DNA of 64,000 bases from an uncultured Alphaproteobacteria bacterium (GTDB taxonomy: Bacteria > Pseudomonadota > Alphaproteobacteria > Rhizobiales > Aestuariivirgaceae): positions 1 to 64,000 of the forward strand of contig CAMFKI010000002.1 in the NCBI GenBank assembly GCA_945957365.1, in the 5' to 3' direction. Position numbers and translations under genes: made by a program. Every line of letters begins with the position of its first letter. The first letter of the stretch is position 1. Below the pieces are notes generated by a model, which was not told the DNA's origin, did no database searches, and saw only the letters and a list, made by a program, of their open reading frames with translations. Below are positions 33,073 through 41,894 of the stretch, one piece after another.

Positions 33073-33489
33073 TCAGCGCGCGGCGTAGGGGCTGTTGCAC
33101 TTGTAGAGCTGGTAGCCCCGGCCCTTGTAGAGGTTGGTGGTGGGGTCATAGGTGCGGTAATGGGCGCTGCACCACGCCACGTGATCGGCGCTGTGGTGGC
33201 CCCAGTAGACCTGCTGCGGCCGGAAATCGCCATAGCGGTAGACGAGGAAGGGCTTCTGGTACCAGTAGCTGCCGTAGCGCGCGACCATGGAGCGCTGGAA
33301 GGGCGCATAATCCAGCCGCGCCTTGCACTCATAGAGCCCGTCGGTGCAGTTTTTCTCGATCACATAGGGCTTCCACACCTTGACGTAGCCATCGTCGTTC
33401 GAGCCATAGGGGTCGGACGCGAGTGCGCCGGTGGACAGAACCGCGAGGCCCAGAAGGCCCAGGAGGGGGGTGAGGATGGTCCTGAACAT
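33073..33489 (-). CDS. secreted BA14K-like protein
   Basis: This 138-residue protein has a Sec signal peptide (LTPLLGLLGLAVLSTGALAS, cleavage near residue 25). Its C-terminus, HVAWCSAHYRTYDPTTNLY, resembles the BA14K lectin-like motif of Brucella and relatives (WC-x-x-RYRSYDP). The middle is rich in Tyr and Trp. A much longer in-frame extension exists upstream but runs antisense to dnaX and is not credible; the ATG at 33489 is followed at once by the signal peptide. Role in the envelope is inferred. Confidence 0.8.
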   Translation of the reverse strand: MFRTILTPLLGLLGLAVLSTGALASDPYGSNDDGYVKVWKPYVIEKNCTDGLYECKARLDYAPFQRSMVARYGSYWYQKPFLVYRYGDFRPQQVYWGHHSADHVAWCSAHYRTYDPTTNLYKGRGYQLYKCNSPYAAR

Positions 33490-33580
33490 GTGGAAATCTC
33501 CCTGAAAGGCCCCGGTCCTGCGGGGAATCTGCCTGAGCGGCAGAATGCAGCCGGGCGCGGTGCTTTGCAAGCCGCAGGAC

Positions 33581-33609
33581 TTGCCTTTTGTTCCCGTTCC
33601 CCCCATATA
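33581..33609 (+). promoter_or_regulatory. promoter for SRP RNA
   Basis: TTGCCT (33581-33586), a 17-bp spacer and CATATA (33604-33609) give a good sigma-70 match. The predicted start, 33616, coincides with the first base of the RNA closing helix. Confidence 0.65.
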
Positions 33610-33615
33610 GCCCCC

Positions 33616-33711
33616 GGGAGGTTGGCGGCGGACGTGCCGCTCGCCAACCGGGTCAGGTCCGGAAGGAAGCAGCCCCAACGAGACCGGAACGGGTTGCCCG
33701 TCCAGCCTCCC
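33616..33711 (+). ncRNA. ffs: signal recognition particle RNA (4.5S type)
   Basis: This approximately 96-nt RNA has the invariant SRP tetraloop region ggtcaggtccggaaggaagc followed by agccccaacgag. The ends gggagg and cctccc pair to close the hairpin, and gttggcg can pair with a downstream partner near the 5' side. It lies 30 bp before dnaX, a frequent location in proteobacteria. The RNA binds Ffh for co-translational membrane targeting. Confidence 0.95.
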
Positions 33712-33741
33712 ACCCTTTAAGCTACCCCGCGGAAGCCCGCC

Positions 33742-35448
33742 ATGGACGACACTCAGAGCGGCGCGAACGCAGCAGGGTATCGCGTTCTTGCCCGGAAATA
33801 CCGCCCGCGCACGTTCCCGGACCTCATCGGCCAGGAAGCGATGGTGCGCACCCTCACCAACGGCTTCGCCGCGGGCCGCATCGCCCAGGGCTTCATGCTG
33901 ACGGGCGTACGCGGCGTGGGCAAGACGACCACCGCCCGCCTGATCGCCCGGGCGCTCAACTATGGCGACAGGCCGACGATCGACATGCCCGAGATGGGCC
34001 CGAACTGCGAGGCAATCCTCGAATCGCGCCACATCGACGTGATCGAGATGGACGCCGCGTCCAACACCGGCGTCGACAACATGCGCGAGATCATCGACAG
34101 CGTGCGCTATGCGCCGGTCCAGGCGCGCTACAAGGTCTACATCATCGACGAAGTGCACATGCTCTCGAAGAGTGCGTTCAACGCACTCCTGAAGACGCTG
34201 GAAGAGCCGCCGCCGCATGTGAAGTTCATCTTCGCCACCACCGAGATCAACAAGGTTCCGGTCACCATCCTGTCGCGCTGCCAGCGCTTCGACCTGAAGC
34301 GGCTCGATGCGGCCCTGCTCGCCTCGCACTACGGCAGCATCGCCGTGAAGGAAGGTGTCGAGGCCGAGGCCGACGCCCTGGCCATGATCGCGCGCGCTGC
34401 CGAAGGCTCGGTGCGTGACGGGCTGTCGCTTCTCGACCAGGCGATCGCTTACGGCGAAGGCAAGGTGAAGGCGGCGGATGTCGCCTCCATGCTGGGCCTC
34501 ATGGACCGCTCGCGCATCATCGACCTGTTCGAGACCGTGATGGCGGGCGATGCTGCAGGCGCCATCGCGGAAATCGAGGCGCAGTATCAGGGCGGCGGCG
34601 ATCCGGCGACCATCCTCAGTGACCTGGCCGATTACGTGCACTGGGTGACGCGCCTCAAGGTGGTGAAGGAGGGTGCTCTCGCCGACACGTCGCGCACCGA
34701 AGCCGAGAAGACCCGCGGTGCCGGCCACGCGCAGAAATGCGGCATCGCGCATCTGACACGCGCCTGGTCCATGCTGCTGAAGGGCATCCGCGAGGCGGAA
34801 CTCCACTCCGACCCGCTGATGGCGGCCGAAATGGTGCTGATCCGCCTGTGCCATGCGGCCGAGCTGCCGGGCGGCGAGGAACTGGCGAAGATCGTCAAGC
34901 AGGGACAAGGTTCGGAGCGCGTCGTGCCGCTGAATGCGCGCGAATTGCTGCGCAACAATTCCGATGCGCCGGCCGATGTGCAGTCGAACCTCGCGGTAAA
35001 GCCGCAGGCCGCGATCCCGGCGGCGCCGACCGAGACGCGCGCCTTCGCCGGCCTCAAGGACCTGATCGCGATCGCCACCGAAAGGCGCGACATCAAGCTC
35101 AAGACCGATCTCGAGACCCTGATCCGCCCGATCCGCGTTGCCCCCGGGCAATTCGAGATCGCCCTCGAACCCGGCGCGCATCCGGGCCTGCCGGGCGAGA
35201 TCGCCCGCAAGCTCGAAGCCTTTACCGGCATGCGCTGGATGGTGATGGTGGCAAAGGACGGCGGCGACAAGCCGGTGTCCCGCCAGCGCCAGGAGGCGAA
35301 GGACAACCTGTTCCACACAGCGCGTGAACATCCGGACGTGCAGGCGGTGCTGAAGCGTTTCCCCGGTGCGGAGATCATCGACGTCAAGGTGCCCGATGAT
35401 ACATTGCCGCCCCCCAACCTGAGTGAGAATGATGAAGAACCTCGGTGA
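33742..35448 (+). CDS. dnaX: DNA polymerase III subunit tau/gamma
   Basis: This 568-residue clamp-loader ATPase has Walker A GVRGVGKTTTA (K61), Walker B YIIDEVHML, the SRC motif (ILSRCQRFD) and sensor regions. The four-cysteine zinc module expected between about residues 70 and 100 is missing: only C89 remains (GPNCEAILESRH). This loss appears typical of the rhizobial clade rather than a defect (recalled). No A-rich frameshift site was seen, so only the full-length form is expected. It overlaps ybaB by about 20 bp. Confidence 0.96.
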   Translation: MDDTQSGANAAGYRVLARKYRPRTFPDLIGQEAMVRTLTNGFAAGRIAQGFMLTGVRGVGKTTTARLIARALNYGDRPTIDMPEMGPNCEAILESRHIDVIEMDAASNTGVDNMREIIDSVRYAPVQARYKVYIIDEVHMLSKSAFNALLKTLEEPPPHVKFIFATTEINKVPVTILSRCQRFDLKRLDAALLASHYGSIAVKEGVEAEADALAMIARAAEGSVRDGLSLLDQAIAYGEGKVKAADVASMLGLMDRSRIIDLFETVMAGDAAGAIAEIEAQYQGGGDPATILSDLADYVHWVTRLKVVKEGALADTSRTEAEKTRGAGHAQKCGIAHLTRAWSMLLKGIREAELHSDPLMAAEMVLIRLCHAAELPGGEELAKIVKQGQGSERVVPLNARELLRNNSDAPADVQSNLAVKPQAAIPAAPTETRAFAGLKDLIAIATERRDIKLKTDLETLIRPIRVAPGQFEIALEPGAHPGLPGEIARKLEAFTGMRWMVMVAKDGGDKPVSRQRQEAKDNLFHTAREHPDVQAVLKRFPGAEIIDVKVPDDTLPPPNLSENDEEPR

Positions 35449-35755
35449 CATGATGAAACAGGTCCAGGCCATGCAGTCGCGCATGGCCGAGATGCAGGCC
35501 AAGCTGGAGGAGGCCACCGTTACCGGCCAGTCCGGCGGCGGCCTCGTCAAGGTGACGCTCACCGGCAAGGGCGTCATGACCGCGCTGACCATCGACGCCT
35601 CGCTGATGAAACCAGAGGAGAAGGACATCCTCGAGGACCTCATCCTCGCCGCGCACACCGATGCGAAATCCAAATCGGAAGCGATGTTGGCGGAGGAAAT
35701 GAAATCGGTGACCGGCGGCCTTCCGCTGCCGCCCGGGTTCAAGCTTCCCTTCTGA
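35429..35755 (+). CDS. ybaB: YbaB/EbfC nucleoid-associated protein
   Basis: This 108-residue protein ([20 protein letters not shown]) has a long N-terminal helix and the conserved core [19 protein letters not shown], ending [13 protein letters not shown]. It binds DNA as a dimer. Start could be ATG at 35429 or 35432, or GTG at 35423. Genes dnaX-ybaB-recR overlap in sequence, the usual conserved trio. Confidence 0.95.
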   Translation: MMKNLGDMMKQVQAMQSRMAEMQAKLEEATVTGQSGGGLVKVTLTGKGVMTALTIDASLMKPEEKDILEDLILAAHTDAKSKSEAMLAEEMKSVTGGLPLPPGFKLPF

Positions 35756-36360
35756 TGTCGCGGCGCACCACCGGACCCGAAATCGAGAGGCTGATCCAGC
35801 TCCTGGCGAAACTGCCGGGGCTCGGTCCCCGCTCCGCTCGGCGGGCTGCGCTGTTCCTGATCAAGAACCGCGAGCGGCTTCTCTCGCCGCTGGCCATGGC
35901 CATGGCGGAAGCGCATGACAAGGTCACCATCTGCAGCGAATGCGGCAATGTCGACACCGTGGATCCCTGCACGCTGTGCACCGACCCGCGGCGTGACCGC
36001 AGCATGGTCTGCGTTGTGGAGGAAGTCGGCGACCTCTGGGCGCTGGAGCGCGCCGGGGCGTGGAGTGGGCTTTACCACGTGCTGGGTGGCACGCTCTCGG
36101 CCATCGAAGGTGTCAGGCCGGAGGACCTCAGCATTGCCGCATTGATCGAACGCGCCGGTGCGGCCCAGGTGAAGGAAGTGGTGCTGGCCCTCAACGCGAC
36201 CGTCGAGGGCCAGACGACGGCTCACTATATCACCGAGCGGCTGAAGGGCATGGGAATCGCGGCGTCGCGGCTGGCCCACGGGGTGCCCGTCGGCGGCGAA
36301 CTGGACTATCTCGATGAAGGCACGCTGACCCAGGCGATCCGGGCGCGCCGGCCGCTCTAG
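35755..36360 (+). CDS. recR: recombination mediator RecR
   Basis: This 201-residue protein acts with RecF/RecO in loading RecA. It contains the helix-hairpin-helix [18 protein letters not shown], a four-cysteine zinc finger in [16 protein letters not shown], and a Toprim domain ([17 protein letters not shown]). Its ATG overlaps the ybaB stop by one base. Confidence 0.97.
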   Translation: MSRRTTGPEIERLIQLLAKLPGLGPRSARRAALFLIKNRERLLSPLAMAMAEAHDKVTICSECGNVDTVDPCTLCTDPRRDRSMVCVVEEVGDLWALERAGAWSGLYHVLGGTLSAIEGVRPEDLSIAALIERAGAAQVKEVVLALNATVEGQTTAHYITERLKGMGIAASRLAHGVPVGGELDYLDEGTLTQAIRARRPL

Positions 36361-36384
36361 CCGCGGCAACCCTGCGAGGAAATC

Positions 36385-37575
36385 GTGATCCACGTCAGCG
36401 TGAATTATCTGGCGCCGCAGTCCGCGGAGAACCCCGATCCGCTGGCGCGGCTGCGCAGCGTGACATGGCTGGTCGAAAATGCCCGCCATCTCCGCCGGAT
36501 GGGCGGCTCCGCTGGCGAACGCTTGCATCTCGTCTTCGTGGGGCACACCCAGCATCTCACGCCGGCGCTGGTTGAAGAGCTGAGCGAGACCTGCAGGGTG
36601 AGCATCGAGACGCCGCTCTATGAGCGGCTGTGCGCCGAACATCCCCGCCTCGTCGCCAGCCAGGGCGGACCCTACAGGCTGTTCACCTTCGCCTTTCTGC
36701 GCTGGCTCGTGATCGAGCGGCTGTTCGGCGCCGAACCGGTGCTGTGCCATGATGGCGACATTCTGCACAACGTGCCGTTGCCGGCGATCTCGGCGGCCTT
36801 TCGCGGCATCACGCGGACGGCGACCTCCACCGCCTTTGCCGCCATCTCCGACCCGCACTGGTTCAAGGCCTGGGCCCGCAATCTTGCGGATTTCGACAGC
36901 GATCCGGAGGTCTTCCTGGCGAGGCATGTCTCGCGGCTTCCCTTCGGACCGGCGTCCTTTGCGACGTCGCCGGAGGAATATTTCGCCAAGTTCCTGATCG
37001 AGTCGGGCGAGCTGCCCCAGGACGAACTCGATGCGGGTTTCCCGTTCTGGATCGTGCCACAGCCCCACGTCCTGCCGCGCCTCTATAATTTCGTGGAGAC
37101 GAAATCACTGAACGCCGTTCCCACCCCGATGCGCTACGAGCGCTCCTGGGGCACCGACATGATCAATGGCCGGCCTCTCGCATTCTGGCACATGCAGAAG
37201 CCCTTCATGTCGCAGCTCTCGTCGCTCGCGGTGTTCCGTGAAGGCAACCCGGAGCTGGATACCGGCCGCATCTATAACTTCAATTACTACGGCTGGACCG
37301 GCGTCGAAGAGCGCGTGCGCGCCGCTGATCCCTATCACCTGCGCGGTGGCTATGGCGTTGTTCCGAGACACCTCGAGAGGCTGGCCGGCGAACTGATCGC
37401 AGCCGAGAAAAGCAATGCGCTGCAACGTGTGGCGCCGGAGCGCAACCTGTTCCACCCCGCCTTCCTCTATGACTATTACTTCCGCAGGTTCGACTTTTCG
37501 ATTCTCTTCAACAACCGGCGCTGGCCGCAGCCGGGCGTATGGCAAGACGCTCAGGCCGGCGGCCTCGCGAGATAG
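36385..37575 (+). CDS. glycosyltransferase-like protein of unknown family
   Basis: This 396-residue soluble protein starts with GTG behind a GAGGA Shine-Dalgarno. I do not recognise the family. Residues 1-60 look like an alternating strand/helix nucleotide-sugar-type fold, and VLCHDGDILHNVP (D123-G-D125) resembles the DxD metal-binding motif of GT-A glycosyltransferases. The C-terminal half is rich in aromatic residues (YNFNYYGWTGVEERV, FDFSILFNNRRW). It converges on the UDP-galactopyranose mutase gene, overlapping by 25 bp, which hints at a sugar-related role. Two reading-frame checks support it as real: low stop density on this frame and a well-placed ribosome binding site. Confidence 0.65.
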   Translation: MIHVSVNYLAPQSAENPDPLARLRSVTWLVENARHLRRMGGSAGERLHLVFVGHTQHLTPALVEELSETCRVSIETPLYERLCAEHPRLVASQGGPYRLFTFAFLRWLVIERLFGAEPVLCHDGDILHNVPLPAISAAFRGITRTATSTAFAAISDPHWFKAWARNLADFDSDPEVFLARHVSRLPFGPASFATSPEEYFAKFLIESGELPQDELDAGFPFWIVPQPHVLPRLYNFVETKSLNAVPTPMRYERSWGTDMINGRPLAFWHMQKPFMSQLSSLAVFREGNPELDTGRIYNFNYYGWTGVEERVRAADPYHLRGGYGVVPRHLERLAGELIAAEKSNALQRVAPERNLFHPAFLYDYYFRRFDFSILFNNRRWPQPGVWQDAQAGGLAR

Positions 37576-38582
37576 CGCCGCGCCTGCGCCAGGGCGGCGC
37601 TGACCGCCTGGTGCATGTCGAGATAGGCATAGGTTCCGCAGCGGCCCACGAAGGTCATGGTGTCCGGAACCATGCTCTTGTAGCGGCGGTGCAGCGCCAG
37701 ATTGGCGCCATCCCTGTCTTTCACCGGGTAGTGCCGCTCCATGTCATTGTCGCGGTAGTCGCAGGGCTCTTCAACGGTAATGGTGGTCATGGCCGGGTTC
37801 TCGCCGTGGGCCGGGAAGTTCTTCCACTCGGTGACGCGGGAGAAGGCCCCGTCGTGGGTGAAGTTCACGATCGGCACGGGATAGAGTCGCGGCAGGGGCA
37901 GGTCGAAATGATGAAAGCGGACCGAGCGGTATGGCAGCTCGCCCAGGGCATAGCCAAAATATTCGTCGATCGGCATGGAATTGAACACGTGCTCGGCGCC
38001 GGCCTGCAGCAACGTTTCGTAGGGCTGTTCCAGCCGCACAGTGATCAGCGGGTGATCAAGAACGTTTTCAACCATCCGCGTATAACCGTGAAGCGGCAGG
38101 GCCTGGAACGTGTCGTTGGGGAAATAGTCCTCGCAGTCGTCGTCGCGCATCGGCACGCGCGCGATGAGCGATGGGTGCAGTTCCTCCAGCGGCCGCCCCC
38201 ACATCTTGCGCGTATAGGGCCGGTAGAAGATGTCGAGGATGTTGTCGCTCCCGACGATGGCCGCCGTGTCGCGATTGGGCGGAAAGGTGACGAGGCTTCC
38301 GTCGTCCAGCATGGCCTTGCCCTTGTGGCGATAGGGAACCCATGCGGTGAAGCGCTGCAGCCAGGCCACCACCGCGACGTTCGAGGTGTGAAACATGTGA
38401 GGCCCATAGCGGTGGCGCCGGATGCCGTGCGACGTGATCTCGTCGTGGGCATTGCCGGCGACGTGAGCGCGTTGGTCGATGACGGTCACCGCGATCCCCG
38501 CATCGGCGAGTTCACGGGCAATCACCGCGCCGGTGAGCCCGGCGCCGACAACGAGGATGCGGCGGTCGTTGTGCGGCCTCAT
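37551..38582 (-). CDS. glf: UDP-galactopyranose mutase
   Basis: This 343-residue flavoenzyme interconverts UDP-galactopyranose and UDP-galactofuranose. It has the FAD fold LVVGAGLTGAVIARELADAG and the Glf signatures GPHMFHTSN, FYRPYTRKMWGR and VPIVNFTHDGAF, ending FVGRCGTYAYLDMHQAV. It is somewhat shorter than the common 370-390 residues. Start MRPHNDRRILVVGAG was chosen because the upstream extension runs into rmuC. Galactofuranose in surface polysaccharides or glycans is implied; other pathway genes are not in view. Confidence 0.92.
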   Translation of the reverse strand: MRPHNDRRILVVGAGLTGAVIARELADAGIAVTVIDQRAHVAGNAHDEITSHGIRRHRYGPHMFHTSNVAVVAWLQRFTAWVPYRHKGKAMLDDGSLVTFPPNRDTAAIVGSDNILDIFYRPYTRKMWGRPLEELHPSLIARVPMRDDDCEDYFPNDTFQALPLHGYTRMVENVLDHPLITVRLEQPYETLLQAGAEHVFNSMPIDEYFGYALGELPYRSVRFHHFDLPLPRLYPVPIVNFTHDGAFSRVTEWKNFPAHGENPAMTTITVEEPCDYRDNDMERHYPVKDRDGANLALHRRYKSMVPDTMTFVGRCGTYAYLDMHQAVSAALAQARRYLARPPA

Positions 38583-38589
38583 CCGGTGC

Positions 38590-39747
38590 TCAGCTCCGTT
38601 CGACGAGCTTGGGCCGCACGATCTCGACGCCGCCTTCCGGCTGCTCGAGTTCGAGACCTTCGATCCGCGCGCCGCGCCGCGTGATCTTGTCGGCGGAAAC
38701 GCCGAGCTTTTCGAGATCGCCCGAGGCGAGGCCGAAATGCTTCTGCAAATCGCCGACGCGTTCCTTGAGGCGCCCAACGTCGTCGAGAAGCTTGGTGACC
38801 TCCACCTTGATGAGGCCGGCCTGCTCGCGCATGCGCGAGTCGCGGAAGATCGCCTGCAGGGTCTGCACCAGCAGCATCAGCACGTTGGGCGAGGCGAGGA
38901 TGACACGGGCGCGGTTCGCCTTCTGGATCACGTCCTCGAATTTCTCGTAGAGCTCGGCATAGACCGACTCGGATGGCACGAACATGATGGCGGTCTCGTG
39001 CGTCTCGCCGGCCAGCAGGTATTTCTCCGCGATGTCCTTGACATGCTTCAGCACGTCGCCGCGCAGCCGCGCCTCGGCATTGCGCAGTTCCGCCTCGCCG
39101 GACGCCGCCTTCAGTGCGTTGAAGGCTTCGAGCGGGAACTTGGCGTCGATCACCAGTCTGATATCGCTGTCGGGAAGCGAAACGAGACAGTCGGGCCGGG
39201 TGTTGTTGCTCAGCGAGCCCTGGAAGGCGTAGGCGCCGGACGGCAGCCCGTCGCGGATGATCGCTTCCATGCGCGCCTGGCCATAGGCGCCGCGCGCCTG
39301 CTTGTTGGACAGAATGTCCTTGAGGCTCAGCATCTCGCCCGACAGGGCCGAGATGTTCTTCTGCGCGGCATCGATCACCGCGAGGCGCTCGTGCAGCTGT
39401 TTCAGCGACTGGCCGGTGCGCTCCGCCTGGTCGGTGAGGCTCAGCCCCAGGCGCTCCGTCACCTGGTCAAGGCGTTCGTCGAGGGTTGCGACCATCTGGA
39501 TCTGCGAACCCTGGGATTGCTCGACCAGGCTCTTCAGCGCGCCCGAGAGTTCGGCGATGCGATATTCGAGTTCCGTCGTGCGGCGCTGTGCAGCAATGAA
39601 GTCGCCGCCGCGGCTGGCCTGCGCGCGCCACGACAGGATGACGGCGGCGATCAGCAGCAGCAACGCGAAGAGTGCCGCGACGAACACGAGATGGAGCAGG
39701 GTGACGGGGGATCCGCCGATCTCAAGCAGGGTGCGGTCGAGGTCCAT
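38590..39747 (-). CDS. rmuC: DNA recombination protein RmuC
   Basis: This 385-residue protein has an N-terminal membrane helix (LHLVFVAALFALLLLIAAVIL), a coiled-coil section (about 45-140) and the conserved RmuC nuclease-like domain with PDCLVSLPDSDIRLVIDAKFPLE split across residues 200-230. RmuC limits DNA inversion events in E. coli. It lies 7 bp upstream of glf on the same strand. Confidence 0.94.
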   Translation of the reverse strand: MDLDRTLLEIGGSPVTLLHLVFVAALFALLLLIAAVILSWRAQASRGGDFIAAQRRTTELEYRIAELSGALKSLVEQSQGSQIQMVATLDERLDQVTERLGLSLTDQAERTGQSLKQLHERLAVIDAAQKNISALSGEMLSLKDILSNKQARGAYGQARMEAIIRDGLPSGAYAFQGSLSNNTRPDCLVSLPDSDIRLVIDAKFPLEAFNALKAASGEAELRNAEARLRGDVLKHVKDIAEKYLLAGETHETAIMFVPSESVYAELYEKFEDVIQKANRARVILASPNVLMLLVQTLQAIFRDSRMREQAGLIKVEVTKLLDDVGRLKERVGDLQKHFGLASGDLEKLGVSADKITRRGARIEGLELEQPEGGVEIVRPKLVERS

Positions 39748-40056
39748 GCCGCGAGCTTAAGCTGATTCGGTTCCCCAAACGTAAGTGGCCCGCCCATACC
39801 GGCAGGGTACGGACGGGCCGATGGCCATCATGACTCGGGACGGCGACAGGAGCCATAAGGGCCAAACTGGTATTGGGTTGCGGAAGTAAACGCTTCAGTC
39901 AGGGACCGGTTCCGGCCCGCTCGGCAAAAAAATGCAGCGCGCGCCTCGCCCCCTTCGTCATCGACAATGGCTTCCAAACCCGATCGGAGAGGGGAAGGTG
40001 CGTGGCAATCTCGTGGCAGGGCGATGATCTCTTCGCCCCACCGTCCGGTTGTGCAC
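39748..40056. other. intergenic region, no recognised gene
   Basis: No convincing coding sequence is seen on either strand. A 14-bp stem with two mismatches (39787-39800 with 39806-39819, around ggcccg...cgggcc) lies about 40 bp upstream of rmuC. It lacks a T-run on either side, so it is not a clear terminator. The rest is unremarkable. Confidence 0.5.
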
Positions 40057-40197
40057 TCAGCGGCGACGCGGCGCGCGCCGGTTGACCGGCGTGGGGTTGA
40101 TGCCACGCGCTGTCGTGTCCTGACGCTCGGTCAGGAACAGGCCCAGTCCGCGGCTCAGGCCGTCGGCAAAGTCGCGCATGGCGGAAAACACGATCAT
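40057..40197 (-). CDS. possible 46-residue small basic protein
   Basis: A small ORF reads MIVFSAMRDFADGLSRGLGL at its start and ends in an arginine-rich tail (RRAPRRR). A GAGG sequence lies 7 bp before the ATG. The amphipathic first half and basic tail are protein-like. I recognise no family. It stands alone between rmuC and the prolyl aminopeptidase gene. Confidence 0.35.
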   Translation of the reverse strand: MIVFSAMRDFADGLSRGLGLFLTERQDTTARGINPTPVNRRAPRRR

Positions 40198-40297
40198 GAT
40201 CGCCTCGAAGGTTCACTTGTCAGCCCCTCATATGGCGATCAATTGTGAACAGATTGCAGCGCTGCTGCTGCACCGCACGCGAAGTCAGCCATGCGTT

Positions 40298-41254
40298 CTA
40301 TGCATAACGAAATCGGTCTGTTGCGCGGACAAGGGCGTCGGCGATGCCCGGCTCCGTCGCCGTGTGGCCGGCATCGGGCACGAGGATGAATTCGGCCGCG
40401 GGCCAGGCCTTGTGCAGATCCCAGGCGGTGATGGGGGGCGTCACCACGTCATAGCGCCCCTGGATGATGACCCCGGGGATGCCGGCTAGCCGCCCGGCAT
40501 CGGCGATCAGCTGGTCGTCCTGGCGGAAGAAGCCGCCGTTCATGAAGTAATGGCACTCGATGCGGGCGAAGGCGATCGCGAAATGATCGGCGCTGAATTC
40601 CTCCACCCGCTTCGGGTCGGGGAGAAGCGATATTGTGGCGGCCTCCCAGCGGCTCCAGGCGCGGGCACAAGCGAGCCGTTCCGCCTTGTCGGGTCCGGTC
40701 AGGCGCCGGTGATAGGCGGAAAGGAGGTCATGGCGTTCGGCGGGGGGAATGGGCGCGATGAAGCCTTCCCACAGGTCGGGGAACAGCTGGTCGGCGCCCT
40801 CCTGATAGAACCACCGAATTTCGCTCCGGCGCAGCGTGAAGATGCCCCGGGTGATCAGCTCCGTCACCCGCTCCGGGTGGGTTTCCGCATAGGCCAGCGC
40901 CAGGGTGGAACCCCAGGACCCGCCCACCACCTGCCAGCGCTCGAGCTTGAGATGCTGGCGCAGCTTCTCCATGTCGGCGACGAGATCCCAGGTGGTGTTC
41001 TCCGCCAATTCCGCATGTGGCGTGGACTGGCCGCAGCCGCGCTGGTCGAACAGGATGATGCGGTAGGCTGCGGGGTCGTGGCTCTGCCGCAGGAAGGCCG
41101 ATATGCCGCCGCCCGGTCCGCCATGCAGCACCACCGCCGGCTTGCCCTGCGGGTTGCCGCATTCCTCGAAATAGATTTCGTGGAGAGGCGAAACGCGCAG
41201 CCGCCCACGGTTATAGGGCAGAAGATCAGGATAGAATGAGCGGCGTTCGAACAT
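40298..41254 (-). CDS. pip: prolyl aminopeptidase
   Basis: This 318-residue alpha/beta hydrolase removes N-terminal proline from peptides. It contains the oxyanion-hole motif LHGGPGGGI, FDQRGCGQSTPH, the nucleophile elbow VGGSWGSTLALAYAE, and late acid and base residues in GRYDVVTPP and DAGHTA. Start MFERRSFYPDLLPYNRG matches the family; a longer upstream form is unlikely. It diverges from mscL across 111 bp. Confidence 0.95.
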   Translation of the reverse strand: MFERRSFYPDLLPYNRGRLRVSPLHEIYFEECGNPQGKPAVVLHGGPGGGISAFLRQSHDPAAYRIILFDQRGCGQSTPHAELAENTTWDLVADMEKLRQHLKLERWQVVGGSWGSTLALAYAETHPERVTELITRGIFTLRRSEIRWFYQEGADQLFPDLWEGFIAPIPPAERHDLLSAYHRRLTGPDKAERLACARAWSRWEAATISLLPDPKRVEEFSADHFAIAFARIECHYFMNGGFFRQDDQLIADAGRLAGIPGVIIQGRYDVVTPPITAWDLHKAWPAAEFILVPDAGHTATEPGIADALVRATDRFRYA

Positions 41255-41365
41255 GTGATTCGCGATTCTCCAAATGAGCCATTTGATTTTGCCAGTATCG
41301 GTGGATAATGGCACTCACAGATGTTCAACGCCGGGATGCAATTCCGGATAACCAGGGGGATTGAG

Positions 41366-41821
41366 ATGGCACCAGAACTACCAACCGAATCCGTCCGCAA
41401 GGAATGGAACGACTTCAAGTCGTTCGCCTTCAAGGGCAACGCCTTCGATCTCGCGGTCGGTGTCATCGTCGGTGGGGCCTTCGGGCGAATCGTCGACGGC
41501 ATCGTCAACCTGCTGATCATGCCGGTCATCGGGGCGCTCACCGGCGGCCTCAATTTCGATGACTATTTCCTGCCGCTCAATGCCAACGTCAACGCCACCA
41601 CGCTGGCCGCTGCGCAGAAGCAGGGCGCGGTGCTGGCCTATGGCGCCTTCATCACGGTGGTCATCAACTTCCTGCTGGTCGCCTTCGTGCTGTTCCAGCT
41701 GGTCAAGGTCTCGAACCGCATGAAGAAGGCGGAACCGCCGCCGCCGCCCGCCGGCCCCACCAAGTCGGAAGAGCTGCTCGCCGAGATCCGCGATGCGCTC
41801 AAGGCCAAGTCCCCCGCCTGA
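41366..41821 (+). CDS. mscL: large-conductance mechanosensitive channel
   Basis: This 151-residue channel has the N-terminal amphipathic helix and first membrane helix in [20 protein letters not shown], the second helix in [20 protein letters not shown] and the C-terminal bundle after [14 protein letters not shown]. It releases solutes in hypo-osmotic shock. The ATG at 41366 follows GGGGGATTGAG. A GC-rich hairpin downstream likely ends transcription. Confidence 0.96.
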   Translation: MAPELPTESVRKEWNDFKSFAFKGNAFDLAVGVIVGGAFGRIVDGIVNLLIMPVIGALTGGLNFDDYFLPLNANVNATTLAAAQKQGAVLAYGAFITVVINFLLVAFVLFQLVKVSNRMKKAEPPPPPAGPTKSEELLAEIRDALKAKSPA

Positions 41822-41854
41822 CGCGGGGCAGAAATGCAGTGAAACGCCAGCGCG

Positions 41855-41880
41855 CCGGGGTGGACACCCCGGTGCGTTTG
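41855..41880 (+). terminator. terminator after mscL
   Basis: CCGGGGTG-GA-CACCCCGG forms an 8-bp perfect stem followed by tgcgtttgctt, a moderate T-run, 34 bp after the mscL stop and just before the aminotransferase start. Confidence 0.55.
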
Positions 41881-41894
41881 CTTAAGGTTTGGGC

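Noticed and set aside
33490..37068. Very long minus-strand frame extending upstream of the BA14K-like gene (over 1100 codons)
   Set aside because: It runs antisense through dnaX, ybaB, recR and part of the next gene, and has no domain or start signal. Open antisense frames are expected in GC-rich DNA. Only the last 138 codons, with a signal peptide, are kept.
39828..40216. Longer minus-strand frames of 92 and 105 codons in the rmuC-pip gap
   Set aside because: Composition is poor, no Shine-Dalgarno was found, and no motif was recognised. The 46-residue frame in the same area is the only one with a proper site.
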